From Pseudaeromonas sp963677375 (lineage in GTDB: Bacteria > Pseudomonadota > Gammaproteobacteria > Enterobacterales > Aeromonadaceae), in the NCBI GenBank assembly GCA_963677375.2, contig CAXXIF010000004.1, positions 372,001 through 436,000 on the forward strand: 64,000 nt of DNA. The letters run 5' to 3'. The notes beneath the pieces were generated by a model, which did not search any database, was not told where the DNA came from, and saw only the letters and a program-made list of their open reading frames with translations. Each line of letters begins with the position of its first letter. Position 1 is the first letter of the stretch. A program made the translations under genes and the position numbers. Positions 7,890 through 17,013 of the stretch are shown one piece after another.

Positions 7890-8495
7890 ATGCGGTATCG
7901 AATGATCACTCTGGTCGCGAGCCTGATGGTGGCTAGCCTGTCGCCAGTGGCCGCCGAGAGTTATAAAGATGTCAAAATCACCCCGCAGACCGAGGTCAAG
8001 ATGCACTTTTATGATGTTTCGGCCGCTACGGGGGGGGATCTGCAGCAGCGTCTGCTTCGGACGGCGCCAACCGGTAATCCGGGACGCAGAGCCATCGGCA
8101 AGGCCATCTATCAACTGAATTGGCAGCTGGATATGAGCCAGCAGAGCGACTCCTGCCAGCTCTATGGCGTCAAGGTGACCACCAAGGTAGACCTTACCAT
8201 GCCGAACTGGTTGCAACTCTCCTCGTTAGCCGCCGAGACCCAGAGTAGCTGGAATGGCTTCTTGTCGGCGATGCAGGAGTATGAGGGGCGCCATAAGTCG
8301 ATCGTGCAGATTGCTGCCAAGGAGATTGGTGACGGTGTGGCCAGCTTGCCGGTCAATAGCTCCTGTCAGGTACTGCGCGCCCAGGCGGATGCCATCGGTT
8401 ATCAGGCACTGGATGCCGCCCGCGAACAGGCCCGGCGCTATCAGAGTGAAACCGGTGGCGGGCGCCTGATGGGGGTCTCGTATCCGCGGTTATAG
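7890..8495 (+). CDS. DUF922-type exported protein
   Basis: The protein starts with a signal peptide (MRYRMITLVASLMVASLSPVAAE, cleavage near AAE). The body resembles DUF922, a family proposed to be Zn-dependent proteases of the periplasm. It has the WQLDM-QQSDSC opening, a WNGFLSAMQEYEGRHKSI helix and paired cysteines. In this copy the helix reads YEGRH where an HExxH would be expected, so metal-protease activity is doubtful. The start at 7890 has GAGGA upstream; an ATG at 7902 is an alternative. Confidence 0.7.
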   Translation: MRYRMITLVASLMVASLSPVAAESYKDVKITPQTEVKMHFYDVSAATGGDLQQRLLRTAPTGNPGRRAIGKAIYQLNWQLDMSQQSDSCQLYGVKVTTKVDLTMPNWLQLSSLAAETQSSWNGFLSAMQEYEGRHKSIVQIAAKEIGDGVASLPVNSSCQVLRAQADAIGYQALDAAREQARRYQSETGGGRLMGVSYPRL

Positions 8496-8513
8496 GGGCT
8501 GAACGGTTTTTGC

Positions 8514-8547
8514 GAACAGGGCCACGACGAGTGGCCCTGTTCGTTTT
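8514..8547 (+). terminator. terminator after DUF922 gene
   Basis: A 12-bp perfect stem (GAACAGGGCCAC / GTGGCCCTGTTC) with a 5-base loop is followed by GTTTT. Confidence 0.85.
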
Positions 8548-8631
8548 GCAGTTATCGGTAGCCTGCCAGCTGCCACCACATTACTGACCACGCGCCTGTT
8601 ACCCAGAGCTAGCCGCCGACAGGCCCCGCGC

Positions 8632-10734
8632 TCACCTCACCCGGCGTAGGGCCGGTCGCAGCCAGGAGCGGGCCGGATGCAGAGCCGCCAACTGCTGAAT
8701 CGACAGCGGTAAGGGTTCGCCATCGGCGCCGCCACACAGTTCAGTCGCCAGTATTTCGGCCAATAACGGTGCCGAACACAGACCCCGAGCCCCCAGCGCA
8801 CCGAGTAACCACAGACCCTCCTGGTGGGGGCTGGCGCTATGTTGCCAGCCGGTTTCGTTCGCCGTTAACCAATGTTCCAGAGCGGGAATATCCGGGGCGG
8901 CTCCGACAAGGGGCAGATGATCCCGGGTGGCGCAGCGGATGGCGATTCGGGCTTGGTTGCCGATCTGTAACTGTTTCGGCCAACTCTGCTCCGGCAGGCT
9001 GTGGATCAGCTTCTCCAGGTTTTCCTGTTGTTCGCTGGCGCGATACGTCACATCGAGGTCGCCACGACCATAGCTGGCTCCCAGACAGAGTTGCTTGTCT
9101 AGATCCAGCGGTGTCATATAGCCCTCAAAACAGAGCACGCGACGGAGCGCACTCAGGTTTGCCTGCGCGGCCAGATGGGAGACCTGACCCCGAACCGGGT
9201 AACAGGGGAGGCCGTGAGTTGCGGCTAGCTGGTCGATGCGATGACCGTTCGCCAGCACCAGATGAGGGAATGGCTCCTGCGATGAGGCCTTGCCGTGTGG
9301 GCCATTCACCTCCAGCCACCACCCTTCCCCGGTGTGACGTATGGCGGTCACATCGGCGTTGTAGTGTTGTTGCAACAAGCCAGTGGCGGCCGCCTCATCG
9401 AGCAGGGCGCGGGTCAAGGCTTGGGGGCAGACCCAGCCACCTTGCGGGTAATACAGGGCCGTGTCGCTGTAGGGGCTGCCCAGTGGTACCCCGGCCAATT
9501 GATCACGTTGGAGGGGGGAGAGGGCATGGACCAGATCCGGACTGAAGCCACCTTGCGCGAGTTTACCAAGCTTTTTGGCGCTTTTTTCATCATGGGCAAT
9601 TTGCAGAACGCCACACCAGTCGTGAGGTACATTCCGACGCTGTAAAATCGGTTGGTACCAGCGACGGGCAAAGCCAAACGCCGCGGCATAAAATTGCGAC
9701 AAGGCATCGTGTTCGCCATTGAGTAGCGGATAGATGGCGCCTTGCCGATTACCGGATGCGCCTTCGGCCGGTGCGGCATCGGTACAGAACAGCTTGACTG
9801 CCTGGCCACGGCGTACCAGCGCCAGCGCTAGAGTTGCAGCGGCAATACCGCCACCAATCAGCGCAATGGGGCGTCCATCAGGCGATGGCTGTCGGGATTT
9901 AGCAAAACGTTGGTAGCAGGGCAGACCCAGCGCGGGTTGGGGATGTTCACTGCGTACACCGGCCAGCATCTGGCGTTTACACCCATGACCCTTGACCTTT
10001 TGCATGCTGAAGCCTGCGGCATTGAGGCCGCGCCGGACAAAGCCTGCGCAGGTGAAGGTGGACAGTGTGGCTCCGGGACGGGCCAGACGGGCAAGCCCGG
10101 TGAATAGATGGTCGGTCCACATCTCGGGGTTTTTGCTGGGCGCAAAGCCATCGAGGAACCAGGCGTCAATCAGACCTCCGGCATGCGGCTGCCACAGCTG
10201 ATCCAGGGTCTCCTTGATATCACCCAACCAGAGATCCAGCACCACCCGCCCTTCATCCAGCAGCAAGCGGTGGCAACCGGGAATGGCATCTGGGTAGATC
10301 TGCAACAAGGCCGTGGCAAGTTCGGTCAATTCGGGCCAAATGGCCAGGGCCAACGTCAGGTCGGCATGGCTGATGGGGTATTTTTCGAAACTGATGAAGT
10401 GCAGACGCTGTACCCCAGGACGCTGCTCGGTCTGCCACTGCCGAAAGGCTTGCCAGACCGCTAAAAAGTTGAGCCCGGTACCAAAACCGGTTTCGCCGAT
10501 AACAAATAAAGGCCGATCATGCGTTGCCCAGCGCTCTGGCAAGCCGTTATGCTGCAAGAAGACGTAACGGGTCTCATCCAGGCCGTCATATTTTGAGCAA
10601 TAAATATCCGCAAAATGGGTTGAAACCGGGTTTCCTTGCTCGTTCCAACTCAGATCGGCAGTGTTCAATAAGGAGTGTGATGGGGCGTAGGGGGACACGT
10701 TAACCTCGACGAACGTCACAGAAGCGGCGGCCAT
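8632..10734 (-). CDS. mnmC: bifunctional tRNA 5-methylaminomethyl-2-thiouridine synthase MnmC
   Basis: This 700-residue fusion enzyme completes mnm5s2U34 in tRNA wobble positions. The N-terminal methyltransferase (MnmC2) domain shows ETRYVFL and a SAM-binding GETGFGTGLNF at about residue 75. The C-terminal FAD oxidoreductase (MnmC1) domain begins near IALIGGGIAAATLAL at about residue 290 and removes the carboxymethyl group. E. coli MnmC is 668 aa. The ATG ending at 10734 is used; no strong Shine-Dalgarno is present and an ATG 12 codons upstream is possible. It is divergent from fabB, as in many gammaproteobacteria. Confidence 0.95.
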   Translation of the reverse strand: MAAASVTFVEVNVSPYAPSHSLLNTADLSWNEQGNPVSTHFADIYCSKYDGLDETRYVFLQHNGLPERWATHDRPLFVIGETGFGTGLNFLAVWQAFRQWQTEQRPGVQRLHFISFEKYPISHADLTLALAIWPELTELATALLQIYPDAIPGCHRLLLDEGRVVLDLWLGDIKETLDQLWQPHAGGLIDAWFLDGFAPSKNPEMWTDHLFTGLARLARPGATLSTFTCAGFVRRGLNAAGFSMQKVKGHGCKRQMLAGVRSEHPQPALGLPCYQRFAKSRQPSPDGRPIALIGGGIAAATLALALVRRGQAVKLFCTDAAPAEGASGNRQGAIYPLLNGEHDALSQFYAAAFGFARRWYQPILQRRNVPHDWCGVLQIAHDEKSAKKLGKLAQGGFSPDLVHALSPLQRDQLAGVPLGSPYSDTALYYPQGGWVCPQALTRALLDEAAATGLLQQHYNADVTAIRHTGEGWWLEVNGPHGKASSQEPFPHLVLANGHRIDQLAATHGLPCYPVRGQVSHLAAQANLSALRRVLCFEGYMTPLDLDKQLCLGASYGRGDLDVTYRASEQQENLEKLIHSLPEQSWPKQLQIGNQARIAIRCATRDHLPLVGAAPDIPALEHWLTANETGWQHSASPHQEGLWLLGALGARGLCSAPLLAEILATELCGGADGEPLPLSIQQLAALHPARSWLRPALRRVR

Positions 10735-10815
10735 CTTACGTGAAAGCAGACCAGTTTTGCAGGCGATCACGAGTAGAATGCGGCAAGGATAGTGTATCTA
10801 ATTGGAAATTATTCG

Positions 10816-12030
10816 ATGAGAAGAGCAGTTATTACCGGCATTGGTATCGTCTCCAGCATTGGCAACAATGTCGCCGAAGTCTTGGCCTCGCTGAAAGCAG
10901 GCAAATCAGGCATTACCTATTCCGAGCAGTTTGAACAATATGGGTTGCGCTCCCGCGTCTGGGGCAATATCAAACTGGATGTGGCTGAGCTGATCGACCG
11001 CAAGGTGTTGCGTTTCATGGGTGAGGCCGCAGCCTATGCCTATCTCTCCATGCAACAGGCCATTGCCGACTCAGGTTTGGCCGAGGATCAAGTCTCCAAT
11101 GACCGTACTGGTCTGATTGTCGGCTCCGGTGGCGCCTCTTCCAAGAATCAACTGGAAGCCTGCGATACTCTGCGTGAGAAGGGAGTGCGTCGTGTTGGTC
11201 CCTACATGGTGACCCGCACCATGTCTTCCACTACCTCTGCGTGTCTGGCGACCCCGTTCAAGATCAAGGGTGTTAACTACTCCCTGAGTTCAGCCTGTGC
11301 TACCTCCGCGCATTGTATCGGTAACGCGGTTGAACAGATCCAACTGGGCAAACAGGACGTCGTCTTCGCCGGTGGTGGTGAAGAGTTAGACTGGACCATG
11401 GCCTGTCTGTTTGATGGTATGGGCGCACTGTCCAGCAAGTACAACGAGACGCCGGAACTGGCTTCCCGTACCTATGATGCCGGTCGCGATGGTTTTGTCA
11501 TCTCCGGTGGCGGCGGGATCGTGGTCGTTGAAGAGCTGGAACATGCGCTGGCTCGTGGCGCCAAAATTTATGCCGAAGTAACTGGCTATGGTGCCACCTC
11601 CGATGGGTATGACATGGTTGCGCCCTCAGGCGAAGGTGCCGCCCGCTGTATGCGTCAGGCCATGGCGACGGTCAATGCCCCGATCGATTACCTGAACACT
11701 CACGGTACCTCCACGCCGGTCGGTGACGTGAAAGAGCTGGAAGCCATTCGCGCCGTATTTGGCGAGAAGGGACCCAAGTTGTCGGCCACCAAGGCGATGA
11801 CGGGTCATGCGCTCGGTGCTGCCGGTGTTCATGAGGCTATCTACTCTCTGCTGATGATGGAGCATGGTTTCATTGCACCAAGCATCAACATCAGCCAGGA
11901 CGATGATCTGGCGGTCGGCTTGCCCATCGTCAAGAGCTGTGAGGCGGCCGAGCTGAACACTGTCATGTCCAATAGCTTCGGCTTTGGTGGCACCAATGCC
12001 ACCCTGGTGATGAGCAAGTACAAGGGTTAA
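10816..12030 (+). CDS. fabB: beta-ketoacyl-ACP synthase I
   Basis: This is a 404-residue condensing enzyme of type II fatty acid synthesis that is needed for unsaturated fatty acid elongation. The sequence follows E. coli FabB almost throughout, from RRAVITGIGIVSSIGNN. The nucleophile is in SSACATSA (C161) and the two active-site histidines lie in NTHGTSTPVGD and MTGHALGAAGV. The terminal SFGFGGTNATL is also present. The start at 10816 matches the family start. The upstream in-frame codons are not conserved. Confidence 0.97.
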   Translation: MRRAVITGIGIVSSIGNNVAEVLASLKAGKSGITYSEQFEQYGLRSRVWGNIKLDVAELIDRKVLRFMGEAAAYAYLSMQQAIADSGLAEDQVSNDRTGLIVGSGGASSKNQLEACDTLREKGVRRVGPYMVTRTMSSTTSACLATPFKIKGVNYSLSSACATSAHCIGNAVEQIQLGKQDVVFAGGGEELDWTMACLFDGMGALSSKYNETPELASRTYDAGRDGFVISGGGGIVVVEELEHALARGAKIYAEVTGYGATSDGYDMVAPSGEGAARCMRQAMATVNAPIDYLNTHGTSTPVGDVKELEAIRAVFGEKGPKLSATKAMTGHALGAAGVHEAIYSLLMMEHGFIAPSINISQDDDLAVGLPIVKSCEAAELNTVMSNSFGFGGTNATLVMSKYKG

Positions 12031-12048
12031 TCTCCAACCCATTGCATG

Positions 12049-12084
12049 AAAAAGGCCCCGCTGATTGTTCAGCGGGGCCTTTTT
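12049..12084 (+). terminator. terminator after fabB
   Basis: A long stem (AAAAAGGCCCCGCT / AGCGGGGCCTTTTT) with an 8-base loop ends in T5. It can serve the convergent HD-GYP gene too. Confidence 0.93.
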
Positions 12085-12147
12085 GTTGACTGAAATCTGA
12101 GAGTACGGAGACATCAGCCTGTTGCCACTTCAGTGGTAGTCACAAAT

Positions 12148-13344
12148 TCAGCCGAGATAACGGCGCAGATCGATGCCGTAGGCCTTGGGGTCTACCGCGC
12201 TTTCGATGGTCTCATTGACACCGGTGCGGGCCAAATCCAGCAGTTTTACTTCGAGATGGTGCTGACCAATGGTGCTGTAGATCACCTTGACCTTGGGCTG
12301 CAGCGGGGCTTGCTCATTGCGCTCGACGACAATAGCCAATTTGCCACTTTGCAATTTAACCAAGGCACCAACCGGGTGAATACCCATGCACTTGATGAAT
12401 TTGCGGACCAGATCTTCGTCAAATTGGGCTCCAGCTCCTTGCAGCAGAATGCGAAACGCGGCGGTAGCGGGCATGCCGGGCTTGTAGCAGCGATCGGCTG
12501 TCAAGGCATCATAGACATCGACTATGGTGCTCATGCGGGCATAGAGATCCAGCTGCTCGCCAGCCAAGCCATATGGATAACCGCGACCATCCAGGCGTTC
12601 ATGATGGCAGGCCGCCACCGTCATCATGATGTCGGTGATGCCCTTGGCTCCGCGCAACTGCTCTATGCTGTGGGTGACATGGCTCTTCATCAGGGTGAAT
12701 TCATCGTCGGTCAGCTTGGCCGGTTTGTGCAGTACGGCATCGGGGATCATGATCTTGCCGGTATCATGCAACAAACCGCCAATGGTCAGCTCCCGCAGAA
12801 TTGACCGTTCCAGTTCAAGGAAACGGCCGAAGTTGGCTAGCAGCATACCCACATTCAGCGAGTGCTCCATCAGATAGCTGTCTTTTTCGCGGATACGCGC
12901 CAGACAGAACAAGGCATCCCGATTGTCAAAGATGCAATCGACCAGATCATCGGCAATCGCTTCCAACTCTTCGACCTGAACCGGCTCTCCTTTCTTCAGA
13001 TTCCGGAACAGTTTGCTCTGCATGTTCTTTGCCTCTTGATAGAGACGCCGAATACGCTGTTCCTGTTTGGTGCTGCTTTCCTCTTTGCCGTTGTCGGCTG
13101 AATTGGCCGTGGGCTGCACAGGGGTGGCGAGGGGGGCGGCTTGCGGGGTGCGGCTTGGATCGATCCAGACGCTGCGCACGCCGAGTTTATGTAGCTCTTG
13201 CAGTTGGGCCTTGCTGGTGACGCGACCGGTACGTTTGATCTCGTTCTGACTGGTTTGCTGGGCTATGCCGACGACGTACATGCCGAGCTCGATATTCTGA
13301 ATGGCGACTTGCTGTAATTTTTGTTCTGGGGACATTTGATTCAT
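12148..13344 (-). CDS. HD-GYP domain protein, putative cyclic-di-GMP phosphodiesterase
   Basis: The 398 residues comprise an N-terminal DUF3391-like domain (about 1-65), a low-complexity linker (about 66-95), and an HD-GYP domain. Metal-binding H193-D194 are in LLHDTGK, and HHERLDGRGYP (about 247-257) contains the diagnostic HHExxDGxGYP. HD-GYP proteins hydrolyse c-di-GMP to pGpG or GMP. No receiver domain or membrane segment is present, so the input is probably cytosolic through the N-terminal domain. AGGAAG lies upstream of the ATG. It is convergent with fabB. Confidence 0.93.
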   Translation of the reverse strand: MNQMSPEQKLQQVAIQNIELGMYVVGIAQQTSQNEIKRTGRVTSKAQLQELHKLGVRSVWIDPSRTPQAAPLATPVQPTANSADNGKEESSTKQEQRIRRLYQEAKNMQSKLFRNLKKGEPVQVEELEAIADDLVDCIFDNRDALFCLARIREKDSYLMEHSLNVGMLLANFGRFLELERSILRELTIGGLLHDTGKIMIPDAVLHKPAKLTDDEFTLMKSHVTHSIEQLRGAKGITDIMMTVAACHHERLDGRGYPYGLAGEQLDLYARMSTIVDVYDALTADRCYKPGMPATAAFRILLQGAGAQFDEDLVRKFIKCMGIHPVGALVKLQSGKLAIVVERNEQAPLQPKVKVIYSTIGQHHLEVKLLDLARTGVNETIESAVDPKAYGIDLRRYLG

Positions 13345-13480
13345 TGGCTACATCTTCCTGCTCATCGCCGCTGATTGTTATCCAATGGAGGGCATTTATC
13401 TGCGAGGTCACTCATGTTGCTACACCTTATAGCACGCAGTGCCTATAATGTGCGGCTTTCATGCATTGGGAATAGCAGTT

Positions 13481-14171
13481 ATGAGATTAGAGCGTTTTTT
13501 GAGTGAAAGCCTGGGGTTGACCCGCTCCCAATCAGGAAAAGTGATCCGCAGTGGTGAGGTGCTGGTGAATGGCGCGGTCAATAAAGTGGCTGCGACCCAG
13601 ATTGGTGAGCAGGATGTGGTGAGCTATGACGGCCAGGAGCTCAAGTTGACCGGGCCGCGCTATTTCATGCTGCACAAGCCGGAGGGCTATGTTTGCTCCA
13701 ATGATGATCCCGACCATCCGAATGTATTCTTTTTGTTTGAAGAGCCGGCGCTGGGCAAGCTGCACTGTGCCGGACGACTGGATCTGGACACCACGGGTCT
13801 GATGTTGGTGACCCGACGATGGTCAGTGGTCACACCGCATTACCTCTCCGCGCCATGAGTGCGCCAAGACGTACCGGGCCTGGTTGGCTGATCCTGTGGA
13901 TCAAGCGGCGATCCAATGGTTTGCCGAAGGGGTGCAATTGCGTGGTGAGCGTGCGTTGACACTCCCGGCGCAACTGGTGCTGGTGACGCCAACCGAAGCA
14001 CTGCTGACGATTCACGAAGGTAAGTACCATCAGGTGAAGCGCATGTTTGCGGCCATCGGTAACAAAGTAGTGCGCTTACACCGGGAGCAGGTCGGGGCCT
14101 TGGTGCTGGACCCGGAATTGGCGCCTGGCGAATATCGGGAATTGACCGCTGCCGAGATAGCCGCATTCTAG
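13481..14171 (+). pseudogene. rsuA: 16S rRNA pseudouridine(516) synthase RsuA, frameshifted
   Basis: Two frames together give a full RsuA of 229 residues (E. coli 231). An N-terminal S4 domain starts MRLERFLSESLG, the catalytic aspartate is in AGRLDLDTTGL, and the C-terminal half includes YHQVKRMFAAIGNKVV. The first frame breaks after LMLVT at about 13812-13814, where ACCCG is found in place of the expected ACCG. Removing one C restores T-DDGQWSHRITSPRHE. As given, translation stops at 13858, keeping the catalytic Asp but losing about 45 percent of the fold. It may be a sequence error or a recent mutation. Confidence 0.9.
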
Positions 14172-14196
14172 TCGTTCCCGCCATGAAATAAGCGGT

Positions 14197-15090
14197 TTAG
14201 ACCCGACCGGCGAGAACCAGCGCTGTTCCTATGACGACCAGCGCCGCCGCACACCAGGCCGAGAGCGCCGGACGTTGCCGGGTGTAGAGCCACAGCAGCG
14301 GCAACAGCATCACCGGTGTGGTGGAGGAGAGAATGGCCACCATGCCGACCTCGCCACGGCTCAATGCCATCAGGATCAGCGTCATGCCCAGGGTCATGGC
14401 CAGAAAACCGTTGCTGGCGACTATGCCCAGGATCGGCCAGCTGATGGGATGCAGCGGCCTGGCGATGGGAGCCCGGCTCCAGCGCAATAAGAGGTGGGCG
14501 CTTAGTGCAAAGGCCATGCGGCAACAAGAGGCGGCAACCGGGTCCACGCCTTGGCTCATCACGGGTTTCGCCAGCAAGGTTCCGACCGACTGACACAGTC
14601 CGGCCAATAGCCCCAGTCCCACCGCCAGCCAGAGCGGCCCGGATACCTGTTCCAGAATATGGGTTCCTGGACGCCGCGCATAGCCAATGGCGATCACCAC
14701 ACCGGCCAGGACCAGTGCCGCGCCCCACAGACGGGGACCGGATAACACCTCGGCAAATAACCAGGCGCCCAACAGAGCGGAGAAGAGCGCGTGGCTGGCA
14801 AACAGCAGACCGGCACGACGGGGACCGAGCCGATTCAAGGAGGCATACAGAGCCGTGTCGCCGATAAAGATGCCAATAAAACCCGATAACCCCACCTGAC
14901 CGATCTGCGACCAACTCAGGGTGGCAAAACCACCGGTATACAGACTGGCAGAGCCCAGCATCAGAGTAACGCAGGCCATACGCCAGCGGCTGAAGGCAAA
15001 GGCGCCCAGATGACGAGCCGGTTTGACGGAGAGCAGACTGGCCAGAGCCCACAACAATGCAGCCGCCAGGGCGAGCCATTCAAAATGCAT
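14197..15090 (-). CDS. EamA/DMT-family transporter
   Basis: This inner-membrane protein of 297 residues has ten predicted hydrophobic segments in two five-helix halves, the usual EamA repeat layout of drug/metabolite transporters. Small-residue-rich helices are visible, for example GFIGIFIGDTALYASLNRLG after helix 2 and its counterpart SNGFLAMTLGMTLILMAL in the second half. The substrate is unknown. The ATG ending at 15090 (MHFEWLAL) is preferred because GAGGA is 9 bases away; the ATG ending at 15099 is only one base from it. Confidence 0.85.
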   Translation of the reverse strand: MHFEWLALAAALLWALASLLSVKPARHLGAFAFSRWRMACVTLMLGSASLYTGGFATLSWSQIGQVGLSGFIGIFIGDTALYASLNRLGPRRAGLLFASHALFSALLGAWLFAEVLSGPRLWGAALVLAGVVIAIGYARRPGTHILEQVSGPLWLAVGLGLLAGLCQSVGTLLAKPVMSQGVDPVAASCCRMAFALSAHLLLRWSRAPIARPLHPISWPILGIVASNGFLAMTLGMTLILMALSRGEVGMVAILSSTTPVMLLPLLWLYTRQRPALSAWCAAALVVIGTALVLAGRV

Positions 15091-15102
15091 GACATCCATT
15101 CC

Positions 15103-15134
15103 TCAAAACAATCGGGCCCCAAGAGAGGGGCCCG
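15103..15134 (-). terminator. terminator after pilU
   Basis: Stem CGGGCCCC / GGGGCCCG with a 6-base loop is followed on the minus strand by ATTGTTTT. It lies between pilU and the EamA gene. Confidence 0.8.
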
Positions 15135-15170
15135 AGCGAGCGGATAATGTAGCGGGGAGCGCGAGGGGAC

Positions 15171-16314
15171 TCAAGCGAAAGGATCGGGATTGGCTTCGTC
15201 GATGGGGTCCAGACTCCAACCGGAGGTTTGTGCGCTCTGCTTGAGCTGACCATCCTCCTGAAACAGCTTGATCCGCAGTTTCAGGTTGTTGGCCGAATCG
15301 GCATTTTTCAGCGCCTCTTCCTCACTGATCACCCCCTCGACGACCAGCTCGAACAGCGAGTTATCGAAGGTCTTCATGCCCAACGCCGCTGATTTTTCCA
15401 TGATCTCCTTGAGGGCGCCGAATTCGCCCCGCTTGATCAGATCCCGAATGGTATGGGTACCCATCATGATCTCGATGGCGGCGCGACGCTGACCATCTTT
15501 GGTCCGGACCAAGCGCTGGGAGACAAAGGCCTTGAGGTTGTTGCCCAGATCGTTGAGCAGTTGCGGCCGCCGCTCTTCAGGGAAGAAGTTGATGATCCGA
15601 TCCAGCGCCTGGTTGGCGTTGTTGGCGTGCAGGGTGGAGATCGCCAGGTGACCGGTCTCCGAGAAGGCCAGGGCATGCTCCATGGTTTCCCGATCCCGGA
15701 TTTCCCCGATCAGGATGACGTCGGGTGCCTGACGCAGGGTATTTTTCAAGGCAGCATGGAAGCTGCGGGTATCGACCCCGACTTCCCGCTGATTGATGAT
15801 GCTCTTGCGGTGGGTATGCACATACTCTATCGGGTCTTCAATGGTGATGATATGACCACTGGTATTGCGATTGCGGTGGTCGATGAGTGCGGCCAGCGAG
15901 GTCGACTTCCCGGAGCCCGTGCCACCGACAAACAGCACCAGACCCCGCTTTTCCATGATCACATCCAGTAGGACCGGCGGCAGGAACAGATCATCGAAGC
16001 GCGGGATATCCAGCTTGATGTTCCGGGCGACGATGGAGACTTCGTTGCGTTGCTTGAAGATATTGACCCGGGAAACGCCCCACTTTATGCAGGGAAAGGG
16101 CAAGGTTCATCTCCAGTTCCCGCTCGAAGGTCTGCCGTTGCTCTTCATCCATGATGCTATTGGCGATGCGCGCCACTTCGCCGGGAGGGAGGGGGGTCTC
16201 GCTCAGGGTCTTGAGAATGCCCTGAAACTTGGCACAGGGGGGGGCGCCGGTGGCGAGGTAGAGGTCGGAACCATCCTGGCTGGCCAGGATCTGCAGCATT
16301 TGATCAAGATCCAT
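15171..16314 (-). pseudogene. pilU: type IV pilus retraction ATPase PilU, frameshifted
   Basis: Joined, the two frames give a 380-residue PilU, the PilT-like hexameric ATPase assisting pilus retraction. It has an N-terminal PAS-like domain, Walker A GGTGSGKST, Asp box ITIEDPIEY, Walker B VILIGEIRD, and His box TGHLAISTLHANN. The long C-terminal tail beyond the PilT core is a PilU feature. The break is at codon 81 (VGRF), where TTCCCGGG stands for an expected TTCCGGG (about 16068-16074). One extra C sends the frame to a premature stop at about 15991. No pilT lies beside it in this window. Confidence 0.9.
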
Positions 16315-16461
16315 GTCTTGCTCACTCCCTAATCGTTTTTACAAGCCTAGCAGCAGTCATCCGGATTGCTGTTGCGCGCGTGGCGCGGTTCATGGCTGCA
16401 GTGTACGCCACTGTGGCCACTAAACAGATGATATTGTCTAATTATCAGCATGTTATATGGC

Positions 16462-16818
16462 CTAGTTCGCAAACAGCTTCTCGCGGAAGACGAAGAACAC
16501 GGCACCGAGAATACACAAGCCGGCCCACAAATAATCGAGTTTGATCTGCTCCTTGAGATAGAGCACCGAAAAAGGAACAAATACGGTCAGGGCTATGACC
16601 TCCTGCAGGATCTTCAACTGGCCTACGCTGAGGCTGGCATGGCCAATACGATTGGCGGGCACCTGGAGCAGATATTCAAATAGGGCGATCCCCCACGAGA
16701 TCAATGCTGCGATGATCCAGGGCTTATGGCTCATCTCCTTGAGGTGGGCATACCAGGCAAAGGTCATGAAGATGTTGCTGCAGAGCAGTAGCAGAGAACT
16801 GGTAAGGATCGGGTTCAT
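16462..16818 (-). CDS. DMT-superfamily small membrane protein (DUF486)
   Basis: The 118 residues form four hydrophobic helices (about 4-24, 33-53, 65-87, 93-113). Features of the DUF486 family are visible: FAWYAHLKE near residue 20, the YLLQVPANRIGH segment (about 49-60) and a FREKLF-like tail. The family is related to small multidrug-resistance transporters but has no proven substrate. GGAG lies just before the ATG. It has no obvious operon partner. Confidence 0.88.
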   Translation of the reverse strand: MNPILTSSLLLLCSNIFMTFAWYAHLKEMSHKPWIIAALISWGIALFEYLLQVPANRIGHASLSVGQLKILQEVIALTVFVPFSVLYLKEQIKLDYLWAGLCILGAVFFVFREKLFAN

Positions 16819-17013
16819 GGAGTACTCCGGGACAAGGTCGAGGCTTTATAGCCGAAGTCTCGTCGTGAATAAAGTACCGGGGCTCGGCCAGCGGTTAATT
16901 CGTCCCTGGAGGATGGGTAACACTCTGCTGATGCTGGAGTTATTCGTGGTCATCGTGATCTGCTCGCAGGCAACTGCTAGTATGAGCCCCTCGTTGGGCG
17001 GAGGGTGGATCGG

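Noticed and set aside
16819..17013. Possible cobalamin riboswitch upstream of btuCD
   Set aside because: No recognisable B12 box or conserved riboswitch core was found in the leader.
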